Assembly: GCA_045531455.1 (NCBI GenBank)
Contig: JAZSEA010000074.1
Coordinates: 1-36,703, forward strand
Direction: 5' to 3'
DNA length: 36,703 nucleotides
Source of the DNA: CAG-390 sp045531455
Lineage (GTDB): Bacteria; Bacillota; Clostridia; Oscillospirales; CAG-272
Part shown: piece after piece, positions 6,910-15,793 of the stretch
Layout: each line of letters begins with the position of its first letter
Position numbering within the stretch: the first letter of the stretch is position 1
Translations under genes and position numbers: made by a program
The notes under the pieces: generated by a model
What the model was told of the DNA's origin: nothing
What the model saw: the letters and a program-made list of their open reading frames with translations, nothing else
The model's database searches: none

Positions 6910-9900
6910 ATGAAAAAGATTTTTGCGTTTATTCTGGCAACAATCATGGTAGTGTCGCTCGTACCTGCGTCCGTATTCGCGGCACTCTCGAATTGCCCGA
7001 AGGACCACAACATCAACAACTGTAAGTGGACAGAAGTTGATACAGTTGACCCCACCTGCGTAACTGAGGGTTATACTGTTTATGAATGCCAGGACTGCCA
7101 TACCCAGTTCCTTGGCGCATTCGTTGCCAAGCTCGGCCACGATTACACCATATCCACTGCTGACGGCAAGGTTCACGTCGACAAGCCCGCTAACTGTGGC
7201 GACAATACCCCCGGCATTGCATGGGTTAAGTGTGCTCGTTGCGGCGTTGCAGGCGACAACAAGTGCGACGTTGAAAAGTGCGAAGACAGCAACTGCAAGC
7301 TTGGCTACATCGTAATTGAGCCCAAGCACAATCCTGTACAGTCCTCTGCTAACCTTGGATGTCTCACTGTTTACACTTGTACCGAGTGTGACAAGGACTT
7401 CTACAAGAATGCAAAGGGTGAGTATGTAACCGAAGTAGAGCATGACTGGAAGTTCGATAAGACCACAGAAGAGCCCTACTATGACAGCGAAGGCAAGGCT
7501 CACAACGGTAATGCACAGTACAAGTGCTCCGTTTGCGGCGACCTCAAGAACGTAACCATTCTTGCTGAGCATACCTGCAAGTACGAGCGCGTTTCCAAGT
7601 ACGTTGCTCCTAAGTGTGGCGTAGCAGGTGCTTATGCTAAGTGGCAGTGTAAGACTTGTCTTGCAATTGAGTACCGCGATGCTGACAACAATAAGGTTAA
7701 CAGCAAGGACGGCGTTATCAAGGCTCTTGAGCACGTAAAGGGCGACAGAGTTGATGACAAGACCACTTGTGATGCTACATACAAGTGTACTGTATGTAAG
7801 GCAAACTTCACTGTTAAGGAACACCTTAACGCAAGTGCTGTTCAGGAAGCTAAAGCAACTTGTACCACTTACGGCTACAAGGTAACCTACTGTATCGCTT
7901 GCGGAACCAGTGAGAACATCATCACTGCTGACCCCCTCGGTCACGATATGGGTAAGGCTGTAGAGGTTAAAAAGGCTACTTGTACCGAAAAGGGTATTTC
8001 TACTCAGACTTGTAAGAGAGAGAACTGCTCTACCCCCGGCGGTTACACTGTAACTACCGAAATTCCCGTTGATCCTTCCAACCACGCTAAGGATACCAAA
8101 ACTACTCCTGAAGGCACTGTTGCTTGCGGTACAACTCAGATTAAGATTACCGTTTGTACAAGAAACTGTGGTATGGAGCCTGAAGTTGAGATCATCAGCA
8201 ACCAGCATAAGTGGTATGTTTCTTCTGTAAAGCATAACTGTGGCTTCGCTACCAGCGTAACCAATGGCTCTACTTGGGCAACTCAGACAGTTGAGACCTG
8301 CGCTAACTGCCAGGAAACCAGAACTACTGTTACTTATGATAACGGCATTCTCACCAGCTTTGCTACCCTCGAGGAAGCTGGCTACTATCACGGAACAATG
8401 TATAAGGTTGGCTACCTTGATGCAAAGGGCAACCAGAAATACAATGTTGTAGAGCGTACTTACAGTAGCGCAACTCACACCCTCACTCTCGATAGAATTA
8501 CTACTCCTGCTACTTGTACTACCAATGCAATTGGTCTCTACAAGTGCAGCCACTGCGCTATTCCCGCATACGTAGAAGTTCCCAATACTATGATTTCTCA
8601 TGTTGCTAATGACAAGGGCGTAATCGAGGCTGTTCCTTCTACTTGCACCAAGGCTGGTAATGTTGAGCACTCCATCTGTAAGGAATGCGGCAACTACTTC
8701 GATCCTACTACCGGCAAGACTCTCAAGACTATTGTTATCAACAAGCACGAGTCTGACCTTACCAAGGTTACTGTAAGCGATGATGACAAGGCTGCAAAGA
8801 CTTACTGTAACATCACTACTTACTACAAGTGTAAGTGCGGCAAGACCTTCAAGAAGGCTGACGCAACTCAGGAATTCAACGAGAGCGATGCACATACCTG
8901 GACCACCATTTTTGAAGGTTCTGAAGTTAACTGCAATACTGCTGGTAAGGTTGAAGTTAGAAGATGTACTACCTGCTACCGTGTAGAAGGTAGAGCAGTT
9001 CTTGACGGCGAACCCGAACTCCTTGGCTTCGTAATCCAGACCAAGGATAAGGCAGCTACCCTTACTCTCGACTACAAGCTTTCCACCGATAAGAAGGCTG
9101 ACAAGAAGATTGAAATCACCAAGAAGTACGCTCTTAAGGACTCTAAGGATGCTGACCTCAACATTCCTAAGATGGAGCACAAGAACCTTCTCACCGGTGC
9201 AAATCTCATCACTGCATATAGTGGCGACGGCGACGTTGCTAACAAGACTTGTGAGGGCGTTACCTACAAGCATTGGATCTGCTCCGCTGAGGAGTGTGAC
9301 TATGAGTACCTTAACAACTACAATGCTACCACCGGTGGCTGCGTAAATGCTAAGGGTGAAAAGCTCACTAACGCTTGCACTAACCATGAGGATGCTGTAT
9401 GCGTATACTGTGGCACCGACTACAATGAAGAGACCAACTGGTCCGAATTGAAGGTTGTTGAAGCTACTTGCCAGAATGATGGTTATAAGTATCAGTACTG
9501 CCTTGACTGTGGCTACAGAGAGATCGTCGAAGTTAACTTCATGGATCCCGATAACCACAGCGCAAAGACCGTAACCGTTCCTGCATCCTTTGCAGGTCCC
9601 GGCTACACCTACACCGTATGTGAGTGGTGTGGCAAGGAACTCTCCAAGAGCCAGGAAATTCCTGCTCCCAACTATGCAGGCGTTGAGATTATGCTCGACA
9701 CTGATAGGGAAACTTACAAGCCTGGCGATTCTATCTTCGTAACCGTATCTCTCGACTCCCTTATGGGTGTTGAGGTTTGGGGTCTCAACTTCGCAGTTTC
9801 TTACAATCCTGAAACTGTTAAGTTTGTTGAATACGAATTCTGCATGAACGATGGTTCTCTCAGCTTCTTCCGCGTTAACAACGAGTATGTTAGCGGCACT

Positions 9901-10413
9901 AACCCCAGGACTCAGAAGGAGTATGAGGGTTATAACGGTATTGTTAACATCGCAGTGAATACTACTGATGGTGTATCTGTAAAGGGATCCTTCGATCTCG
10001 TAGTTCTCGAGTTCAAGGTAATCTCCGCTATGACTAATGCTACCGAATTCTTCGTAGGCGATGTTTCCGGTTGGTTTACTGGCTACTACAGCTACTCTGT
10101 TGTTGGTATCAATGGTGTCAAGCTTGATGCTATGAAGAATGGCACCAACTCCACCAGTGTTGCAATCGGTTCGTTCCTCGATCTTGATGATGATGGCACT
10201 ACCGATATGGCTGACGCATTCCAGCTCTACTACCTCTACATCACCAGCGATGAGTACGTTGCAGAAGCAGACGTAAACAGCGACGGTGTAATCGATGATG
10301 AGGATATCGAGGATCTCTACGACATTCTCACCGGTGCTGTTACTCTTGATGAGTACATCAATCCTCAGGTGAAGCCCGAAGGAACCGGTTCTCAGATTCA
10401 GCCCAGAGCTTAA
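6910..10413 (+). CDS. secreted Cys-repeat protein with cohesin and dockerin modules
   Basis: A 1167-residue secreted protein. The signal peptide is MKKIFAFILATIMVVSLVPA with cleavage near residue 24; GAAAGGAAA precedes this ATG, so longer upstream frames are rejected. Residues 25 to about 920 are diverged repeats of about 50-80 residues of the form TC-x-GY-x-Y-x-C-x-x-C, often ending in a GH or H turn, with about fourteen CxxC pairs. Residues 922-1083 look like a cohesin (YKPGDSIFVTVSL, then FAVSYNPETVKF). Residues 1090-1140 are a type I dockerin: DLDDDGTTDMAD and DVNSDGVIDDED each give a full 1,3,5,9,12 calcium loop. There is no membrane tail, so the dockerin may hold it on a cohesin partner. 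The next gene carries an anchored cohesin-like protein. Role could be surface assembly or adhesion; no enzyme domain was seen. Confidence 0.85.
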   Translation: MKKIFAFILATIMVVSLVPASVFAALSNCPKDHNINNCKWTEVDTVDPTCVTEGYTVYECQDCHTQFLGAFVAKLGHDYTISTADGKVHVDKPANCGDNTPGIAWVKCARCGVAGDNKCDVEKCEDSNCKLGYIVIEPKHNPVQSSANLGCLTVYTCTECDKDFYKNAKGEYVTEVEHDWKFDKTTEEPYYDSEGKAHNGNAQYKCSVCGDLKNVTILAEHTCKYERVSKYVAPKCGVAGAYAKWQCKTCLAIEYRDADNNKVNSKDGVIKALEHVKGDRVDDKTTCDATYKCTVCKANFTVKEHLNASAVQEAKATCTTYGYKVTYCIACGTSENIITADPLGHDMGKAVEVKKATCTEKGISTQTCKRENCSTPGGYTVTTEIPVDPSNHAKDTKTTPEGTVACGTTQIKITVCTRNCGMEPEVEIISNQHKWYVSSVKHNCGFATSVTNGSTWATQTVETCANCQETRTTVTYDNGILTSFATLEEAGYYHGTMYKVGYLDAKGNQKYNVVERTYSSATHTLTLDRITTPATCTTNAIGLYKCSHCAIPAYVEVPNTMISHVANDKGVIEAVPSTCTKAGNVEHSICKECGNYFDPTTGKTLKTIVINKHESDLTKVTVSDDDKAAKTYCNITTYYKCKCGKTFKKADATQEFNESDAHTWTTIFEGSEVNCNTAGKVEVRRCTTCYRVEGRAVLDGEPELLGFVIQTKDKAATLTLDYKLSTDKKADKKIEITKKYALKDSKDADLNIPKMEHKNLLTGANLITAYSGDGDVANKTCEGVTYKHWICSAEECDYEYLNNYNATTGGCVNAKGEKLTNACTNHEDAVCVYCGTDYNEETNWSELKVVEATCQNDGYKYQYCLDCGYREIVEVNFMDPDNHSAKTVTVPASFAGPGYTYTVCEWCGKELSKSQEIPAPNYAGVEIMLDTDRETYKPGDSIFVTVSLDSLMGVEVWGLNFAVSYNPETVKFVEYEFCMNDGSLSFFRVNNEYVSGTNPRTQKEYEGYNGIVNIAVNTTDGVSVKGSFDLVVLEFKVISAMTNATEFFVGDVSGWFTGYYSYSVVGINGVKLDAMKNGTNSTSVAIGSFLDLDDDGTTDMADAFQLYYLYITSDEYVAEADVNSDGVIDDEDIEDLYDILTGAVTLDEYINPQVKPEGTGSQIQPRA

Positions 10414-10467
10414 TCACATTATTTATCGACATAGGTTGATATTGCACATTATATAAAGGAGAAGCAA

Positions 10468-12654
10468 GTGAAAAAGATATTTATATCTATGATTTTCATC
10501 TTGTGTCTCGTAGTTGCTATATCTTATACAGTATCTGCCGCATCGACTAATAAGCTAACTTATACAGTGGGGGCTTCGGCTCCCACTGTATCTGCTAATG
10601 CAGAGTTTACAGTTTTGGTAGACATTACCGAAAATACCGGTATTACCTTTACAAAATCCAGAGTTACTTACGATCCGGCTGTACTGACTTATGTAAGCGC
10701 TTCGAATGACACAAGTGTTCTTAATGACGCTGAAATTACTGTCAATAATAGCGAACCCGGAAAGATTATTATTTCCGTTGGTAATTTTAATTCTCTTACC
10801 GCAAAAAATCCCACTATTCATACGGCTACCGGTAGCTTTATCGAACTTACATTTAAGGTGAATGATGGTGCTGCTGACGGTACTACCGATGTTATTTATG
10901 AAACTCTCCAGGCAATCAAGAGAGTTGACGGAGTTTCTGACAGAGACTTCGATGTTGCAAATGTTACTTTATCAGTAGTTATTGGTGATGGCGGACACAC
11001 TACTCATACTGCGGGTACTCCTGTTAAGGAGAATATTATTCCTGCAACTTGCGTATCAATAGGTTCTTATGATTCGGTTGAATATTGCACTGTTTGCAAT
11101 ATCGAGATGACGAGAACTGTAATGATCGTTCCTGCTACAAATGAACATACCCCCGGAGCTGAATCTAAAGAAAATATCACTCTCGGTAACTGTAAAGTTC
11201 CCGCTTCGCATGAGTTGGTAGTTAAATGCACAGTATGTTCCGCTGAGATCAGTCGCAAGAAGGTTACCGGCGCTTATGGTTCACATGTCCCCGGTGCTCC
11301 TGAAGTAGTACATACTGCTTCTACCTGTACAAAGAAGGGTACTATTGTTGAGATCAGCAAGTGTTCTGTTTGCTCTGTAGAGCTTGATCGTAAGACTACA
11401 GAACTTGAACTTGTAGACCATACTCCCGGTCAGACTGTTAAAGAAAATGAAGTTGTTGCTACTTGCAGTAAGGAAGGTAGCTATACTAACGTTGTTCATT
11501 GTACGGTTTGTAATTACGTAATAAGCTCGACAGAAGTTGTTGTACCTAAGCTATCTCATCAGCTTGCGGATCCCGTCAAGGAGAACGAAGTACCTGCGAC
11601 TTGCACTCTCGGAGGACATTATGATCTTGTTGTTTACTGTACTGTATGTAAGCAGAAGGTTTCCTCTGAAGTTAAGACGCTTGATAAGATCGACCACATC
11701 CGCGGCAATGCCGTTAGAGAAAATGAGAAGAAGCCTGTCAACTGTGCTGCTGACGGCAGCTACGAGTCTGTAGTTTACTGCACAATGTGTAAGGCTGAGC
11801 TTTCGAGAGTTACTCAGGCTATCAAGGCACCCGCACACACTCCGGGTCCCGAGGCTACTGAGACAACTGCCCAGATCTGTACCGTATGTAATACCGTTAT
11901 CGCTCCCGCTAAGGGTCACACCCATAAGTGGGCAAGCACGTGGACAAGCGATGCTGTCGGTCACTGGTACGCTTGCTCCGGCTGTTCCGAAAAGAAGAGC
12001 TACGAGGCGCATCACTATACCAACGCTTGTGATTCTGACTGTAACATCTGTGGTGCTCTCAACAATGCGGCAGGTCACAATTATTCCAACGATTGCGACG
12101 ACACCTGCAACAAGTGCGGTGAGAAGAGACAGATCGTAGGTCACGTTTACGACAACGACTGTGACGCTTCTTGCAATACTTGCGGTGAAGTAAGATCGAC
12201 TTCGCACAAGTATGATACTGTTTGTGATGCCGATTGTAACGTATGTGGCGAGAAGAGAACTCCCGCTGATCACGTTTACGGCAACTGGAAGACCGTAACA
12301 GAGGCTACCGAGACTGCTGACGGTAAGCGCGAGCGCGCTTGTATCGTTTGCGGCTACGTTGAGTCCGAGGTCATTCCCGCAACCGGATCGAGTGTTACCA
12401 CCGACGGCGGCGAGACAACGACCGACCCCGGCGTAACGACCGATCCCGCTGTTACCGATCCTACTGTTACTGATCCCGTACAGACCGATCCTACTGTTAC
12501 TGATCCCGTACAGACCGATCCCGAAACCGAAGATTCCGACGATGAGACGGAGCCCGACGTTATCGAGGATACCGGATGCGGATCCGTAGTTTCCGCAGGA
12601 ATTGCTATCATCGCGATCCTCGGAAGCGCAATTATTTTGAAGAAGAGGGACTAA
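10468..12654 (+). CDS. surface protein: cohesin-like domain, Cys repeats, GCG membrane tail
   Basis: A 728-residue surface protein starting at GTG with AAAGGAG upstream. The signal peptide ends near residue 24. Residues 28-172 are cohesin-like (FTVLVDITENTG, RVTYDPAVLTYVS, IELTFKVNDGA). Six repeats of about 47 residues follow (180-455; pattern VKENE-x-ATC-x-GSY-x-YCTVC), then four short repeats (515-605; H-x-Y-x-CD-x-x-CN-x-CG-E-x-R) that could each bind a metal through three Cys and one His. A Thr/Asp/Pro linker (640-700) contains near-identical DPTVTDPVQT units. The C terminus (703-728) is GCG, a hydrophobic stretch, then KKRD, closely like the protein ending at 20328. The 5' part is more AT-rich than the 3' part, suggesting a mosaic. 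It may hold the dockerin of the preceding protein at the cell surface. Confidence 0.85.
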   Translation: MKKIFISMIFILCLVVAISYTVSAASTNKLTYTVGASAPTVSANAEFTVLVDITENTGITFTKSRVTYDPAVLTYVSASNDTSVLNDAEITVNNSEPGKIIISVGNFNSLTAKNPTIHTATGSFIELTFKVNDGAADGTTDVIYETLQAIKRVDGVSDRDFDVANVTLSVVIGDGGHTTHTAGTPVKENIIPATCVSIGSYDSVEYCTVCNIEMTRTVMIVPATNEHTPGAESKENITLGNCKVPASHELVVKCTVCSAEISRKKVTGAYGSHVPGAPEVVHTASTCTKKGTIVEISKCSVCSVELDRKTTELELVDHTPGQTVKENEVVATCSKEGSYTNVVHCTVCNYVISSTEVVVPKLSHQLADPVKENEVPATCTLGGHYDLVVYCTVCKQKVSSEVKTLDKIDHIRGNAVRENEKKPVNCAADGSYESVVYCTMCKAELSRVTQAIKAPAHTPGPEATETTAQICTVCNTVIAPAKGHTHKWASTWTSDAVGHWYACSGCSEKKSYEAHHYTNACDSDCNICGALNNAAGHNYSNDCDDTCNKCGEKRQIVGHVYDNDCDASCNTCGEVRSTSHKYDTVCDADCNVCGEKRTPADHVYGNWKTVTEATETADGKRERACIVCGYVESEVIPATGSSVTTDGGETTTDPGVTTDPAVTDPTVTDPVQTDPTVTDPVQTDPETEDSDDETEPDVIEDTGCGSVVSAGIAIIAILGSAIILKKRD

Positions 12655-12673
12655 TCGTCTACCTTTCGAAAAA

Positions 12674-12709
12674 CCCTGCTGCCCTATGGGGTGGCAGGGA
12701 CCTTTTTTA
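12674..12709 (+). terminator. rho-independent terminator
   Basis: CCCTGCTGCCC and GGGTGGCAGGG form an 11-bp stem (two G-U pairs) with a TATG loop, followed by CCTTTTTTAT. It closes the surface-protein transcription unit. Confidence 0.9.
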
Positions 12710-12727
12710 TTAAATTTCATTTTCCGA

Positions 12728-12756
12728 TTGACAATCCGACGATATTATGGTATACT
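12728..12756 (+). promoter_or_regulatory. sigma-A promoter of the nucleotide-hydrolase operon
   Basis: TTGACA (12728-12733) and TATACT (12751-12756), 17-nt spacer. It drives the genes from 12785 to at least 17480. Confidence 0.85.
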
Positions 12757-12784
12757 TAAAGGTAGCAAAATTGGAGGTACAATT

Positions 12785-13639
12785 ATGAGAACAGTATATT
12801 TGACCAGAGATAAGAGCTTTGTCGGATGTCTCGGCAAGCTGAACGTATACGTCGAGGACTCTAACGCAAGCGAGATCACGATCGCGGGCATTCCCTGCAG
12901 ATTCGTCTGCAAGGTCAAGAACGGCGAGACGGTTTCCTTCCAGGTCGGCGACGATGCCGTAAAGGTAGTTGTCATTGCCGATAAGCTCTCGAAGGATATG
13001 TGCAACGATTATTATCAGATCCCCGCGGGTGCAGGCGACGTCGAGATCGGCGGAAAGTGCAGCTACAATCCCGGCGCGGGCAACCCCTTCCGCTTCCACG
13101 GCGTTACCGACGAGGAGGCACTTGCAAACCGCAAGCGTTCGGGCAGAAAGGGCATTATTACCACAGTCATCGCGGTCATAGTAGGTATGATCATCGGCTT
13201 TGCTATGAATATGGACGTCCTTTTCGAGAAGCCGAAGCAGTTTACGAGCGATGCTTTTGAGATCACGCTGACCACGGCGTTCTCGGACAAATATGAGGAC
13301 GGCATCCATTATTTCGGATCGAGAGAGGTTTCTGTTGCGATCTATACCTACAACTTCAACGAGTACGCGCAGATCACCTCGATGTCCGAGCAGGAATTCC
13401 TCAATCTCCTCAAGGACAGCGGACATTTCGATATTTCCTCGCAAATGAAGACCGAGTCGGGACTTCTCATCGTTGAGGAAAAGGCTGAGTCGAATCAGGG
13501 TGATATCAGAAGCTACCTGACCGTGTTCATCAAGGATGACGAGGCGTTCTATCTCGTCGAGTTCGGTTGCGAGACCGAAAAGTATCAGGGAAACCGCGCG
13601 CAGTTCCTCGAATGGGCAAAATCCTTTAAGATCAAATAA
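12785..13639 (+). CDS. single-pass membrane protein with PsbP/DcrB-like C-terminal domain
   Basis: A 284-residue protein of unknown function. The N-terminal 100 residues look beta-rich with several Cys. A basic patch (NRKRSGRKG, about 115-123) precedes one membrane helix (about 124-142). The outer part (about 150-284) has a pattern like PsbP/DcrB-fold lipoproteins: an FEITLTTAF strand, a central DGIHYFGSREVSVAIYTY strand pair, FLNLLKDSG helix, and a closing LVEFGC...FLEWAKSFKI segment. The positive-inside rule puts the N domain in the cytoplasm and the C domain outside. TTGGAGG before the ATG sets the start. It leads the operon and ends 13 bp before the dNTPase-like gene. The link to nucleotide hydrolysis is unclear. 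Confidence 0.75.
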   Translation: MRTVYLTRDKSFVGCLGKLNVYVEDSNASEITIAGIPCRFVCKVKNGETVSFQVGDDAVKVVVIADKLSKDMCNDYYQIPAGAGDVEIGGKCSYNPGAGNPFRFHGVTDEEALANRKRSGRKGIITTVIAVIVGMIIGFAMNMDVLFEKPKQFTSDAFEITLTTAFSDKYEDGIHYFGSREVSVAIYTYNFNEYAQITSMSEQEFLNLLKDSGHFDISSQMKTESGLLIVEEKAESNQGDIRSYLTVFIKDDEAFYLVEFGCETEKYQGNRAQFLEWAKSFKIK

Positions 13640-13652
13640 TTTCGGTGAAAGA

Positions 13653-14852
13653 ATGTTGAAATACGAATCGCTGTCCGATGCGCTGACCCGTCGAATTGAG
13701 GCGGAGAAGCGTACGGGCAGCTATGAACGCATGGGCTTTGAAAGCTCGGGGATCACAAGGCGAAACAGCCTCAAGAAGGATAGCGGGAGCGTTTGGCGCC
13801 CGCCCTTTGTGCATGATATCGATAAGATCCTACATTGCCCATATTATAATAGGTACACGGATAAGACCCAGGTCTTCTCGCTGATCAAGAATGACGATAT
13901 CACGCGCCGAAGCCTGCACGTTCAGCTTGTCTCGCGGATCGCGAGGACGATCGGCGGCGCGCTCAATCTCAATCTCGATCTGATCGAGGCGATCGCGCTC
14001 GGACACGACATCGGACATCCGCCCTTCGCGCATACGGGCGAGGTTTACCTTAACGATCTCTATTTTGCGCATACGGGACGCTATTTTATGCACAACATCC
14101 ATTCGGTCCGCGTACTTGATACGCAGTTCCCGCTGAATATCAGCCTCGAGACGCTTTCGGGAATCGCATTCCACGACGGCGAGCTTGAGCTCGAGGAATA
14201 CGTGCCCTCGTCGCTTTCGGGATTTGATGAATTCGACGAGATCATCGAGCGTTGCTATACCGATAAGGAATTTGCATCGAAGCAGCTTCCCTCGACTCTT
14301 GAAGGCTGCGTTGTCCGTCTGGCGGATATCATTGCATATCTCGGCAAGGACAGGCAGGATGCGGCTCGCGCAAAGGTCGTTTCCGAGGATGCTTTTACGA
14401 ATGAGGACATCGGCTCGATCAATGCCGAGATCATAAATAATCTCGTGGTAAATATTATTGAAAACAGCTACGGCAAGCCCTATATCAAGCTTGACTCGAA
14501 GCATTTCAAAGCTCTCAAGGCGTCGAAGCGCGATAATTACAACCTTATATATGAGAGCGCCGCGACCCGCGCGAAGCTCGATATTACGGCGAAGCCTATG
14601 ATGAAGGACATTTACGACCGTCTGCTCGGCGATATTCTCGTCGGCGACAGGACCTCGCCGATCTTCACGCATCACATCGACTACATTAATAAGTCGTACT
14701 ACAAGCGAAGCGTGCCCTATGAGCAGAGTGAGCCGAATCAGATCGTTGTCGACTATATTGCCGGAATGACAGATAATTACTTCATCGAGCTGCACCGCCA
14801 CCTCTTCCCCGAAAGTGATTACAAAGTAGAATACAAAGGATATTTTGATTGA
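13653..14852 (+). CDS. HD-domain dNTP triphosphohydrolase-like protein
   Basis: A 399-residue member of the dGTPase-like HD family, expected to cleave dNTPs to deoxynucleoside and triphosphate. YNRYTDKTQVF at about residues 65-75 and RRSLHVQLVSRIAR at 85-98 match the family start. The metal site includes His89 and His118-Asp119 in HDIGHPPFAH, whose His122 and His127 are also conserved. Family lengths are commonly around 400-500 residues, so this is full length. I start at the ATG at 13653, near a weak GGTGA site and 13 bp after the upstream stop; the longer frame overlaps the previous gene. Its TGA overlaps the next ATG by one base (TGATG). Substrate (dGTP or all dNTPs) is not shown. Confidence 0.88.
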   Translation: MLKYESLSDALTRRIEAEKRTGSYERMGFESSGITRRNSLKKDSGSVWRPPFVHDIDKILHCPYYNRYTDKTQVFSLIKNDDITRRSLHVQLVSRIARTIGGALNLNLDLIEAIALGHDIGHPPFAHTGEVYLNDLYFAHTGRYFMHNIHSVRVLDTQFPLNISLETLSGIAFHDGELELEEYVPSSLSGFDEFDEIIERCYTDKEFASKQLPSTLEGCVVRLADIIAYLGKDRQDAARAKVVSEDAFTNEDIGSINAEIINNLVVNIIENSYGKPYIKLDSKHFKALKASKRDNYNLIYESAATRAKLDITAKPMMKDIYDRLLGDILVGDRTSPIFTHHIDYINKSYYKRSVPYEQSEPNQIVVDYIAGMTDNYFIELHRHLFPESDYKVEYKGYFD

Positions 14853-15793
14853 TGTATAACAAGATTCTTGAAAAAATAAAGCAGTATGATAAGATCATCA
14901 TCCACCGCCATTCAAATCCCGACGGCGATGCGCTCGGAAGCCAGATCGGCCTCAGACTCCTGATCGAGGAAAATTTCCCCGAGAAGAAGGTCTACACCGT
15001 CGGCGACCACGCAAAGCGGTATTCCTTTATGGCGGGCTCGAAGATGGATGAGATCGAGGACGGCGTATATGAGGGCGCGCTTGCGATCATTCTCGACACC
15101 TCCGCGAAGGCACTCATCAGCGACGAAAGATATACCCTCGCCGCCGAGACCGTCCGTATGGATCACCATATCTTCTGCGAGAAGATCGCTGATCTTGAGC
15201 TGACCGACACATCCTTCGAGAGCTGTGCGGGACTTGTTGCCGATTTTGCGAAGGTGACGGGTCTCCGTATGACTCCCCTTGCGGCAAAGTCGCTCTACAC
15301 GGGAATGATCACCGATTCGGGCAGATTCCGTTATGATTCTACCACCTCGCAGACCTTTCTGACCGCGGCATATCTCTGCGAGCAGAATTTTGATACAAAC
15401 GATATCTACAGGGGTCTTTACGCCGACGATTTTTCGCATATCAGGCTCAAGGCGGAATTCGTTCTCAAGATCAGATTCACCGAGCACAACGTGGCGTATA
15501 TCTACACCACACTCGAGGAGGCGAAGGCGACGGGTGCCGATACCTTTGCGATCTCGCGCGGAATGGTCGGAACGATGGCTGAGATCCGCGGCGTTGACGT
15601 ATGGGTAAACTTCACCGAGACCGAGGACGGAGTCCTTTGCGAGATCCGTTCGAGCAAATACAATATCAACCCCATCGCGGTCAAGTACGGCGGCGGAGGT
15701 CACAAAAAAGCGAGCGGCGCGACAGTCCGCAACAGGGAAGAGGCAATGAAGATGCTTGCAGATCTCGATAATCTTGCGGAGGTGGGAGAATGA
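14852..15793 (+). CDS. DHH/DHHA1 phosphoesterase, NrnA-like (copy 1)
   Basis: A 313-residue member of the DHH family, related to NrnA (nanoRNase / pAp phosphatase) or GdpP-type hydrolases without their extra domains. Motif I is HSNPDGDALGS (His20, Asp24, Asp26), motif II is LDTS with Asp82, motif III is MDHH (Asp104-His106), and the DHHA1 domain ends in GGGHKKASGATV near residues 281-292, a substrate-binding loop. Likely substrates are short oligonucleotides or pAp, acting in the cytoplasm. The ATG at 14852 shares one base with the previous stop, so I prefer it to the TTG one codon earlier. It is followed by a second, diverged DHH gene. Confidence 0.92.
   Translation: MYNKILEKIKQYDKIIIHRHSNPDGDALGSQIGLRLLIEENFPEKKVYTVGDHAKRYSFMAGSKMDEIEDGVYEGALAIILDTSAKALISDERYTLAAETVRMDHHIFCEKIADLELTDTSFESCAGLVADFAKVTGLRMTPLAAKSLYTGMITDSGRFRYDSTTSQTFLTAAYLCEQNFDTNDIYRGLYADDFSHIRLKAEFVLKIRFTEHNVAYIYTTLEEAKATGADTFAISRGMVGTMAEIRGVDVWVNFTETEDGVLCEIRSSKYNINPIAVKYGGGGHKKASGATVRNREEAMKMLADLDNLAEVGE

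Noticed and set aside
6883..9558. 891-codon open frame on the minus strand
   Set aside because: It mirrors the Cys-repeat gene on the plus strand, whose codon use avoids the triplets that would be stops in the opposite frame. It has no ribosome binding site or family features.
6910..12654. cellulosome gene cluster
   Set aside because: Cohesin and dockerin modules are present but no glycoside hydrolase, CBM or dockerin-bearing enzyme is in the window.
11551..12720. 389-codon minus-strand open frame
   Set aside because: It lies opposite the anchored surface protein and runs through that gene's terminator; a shadow frame.
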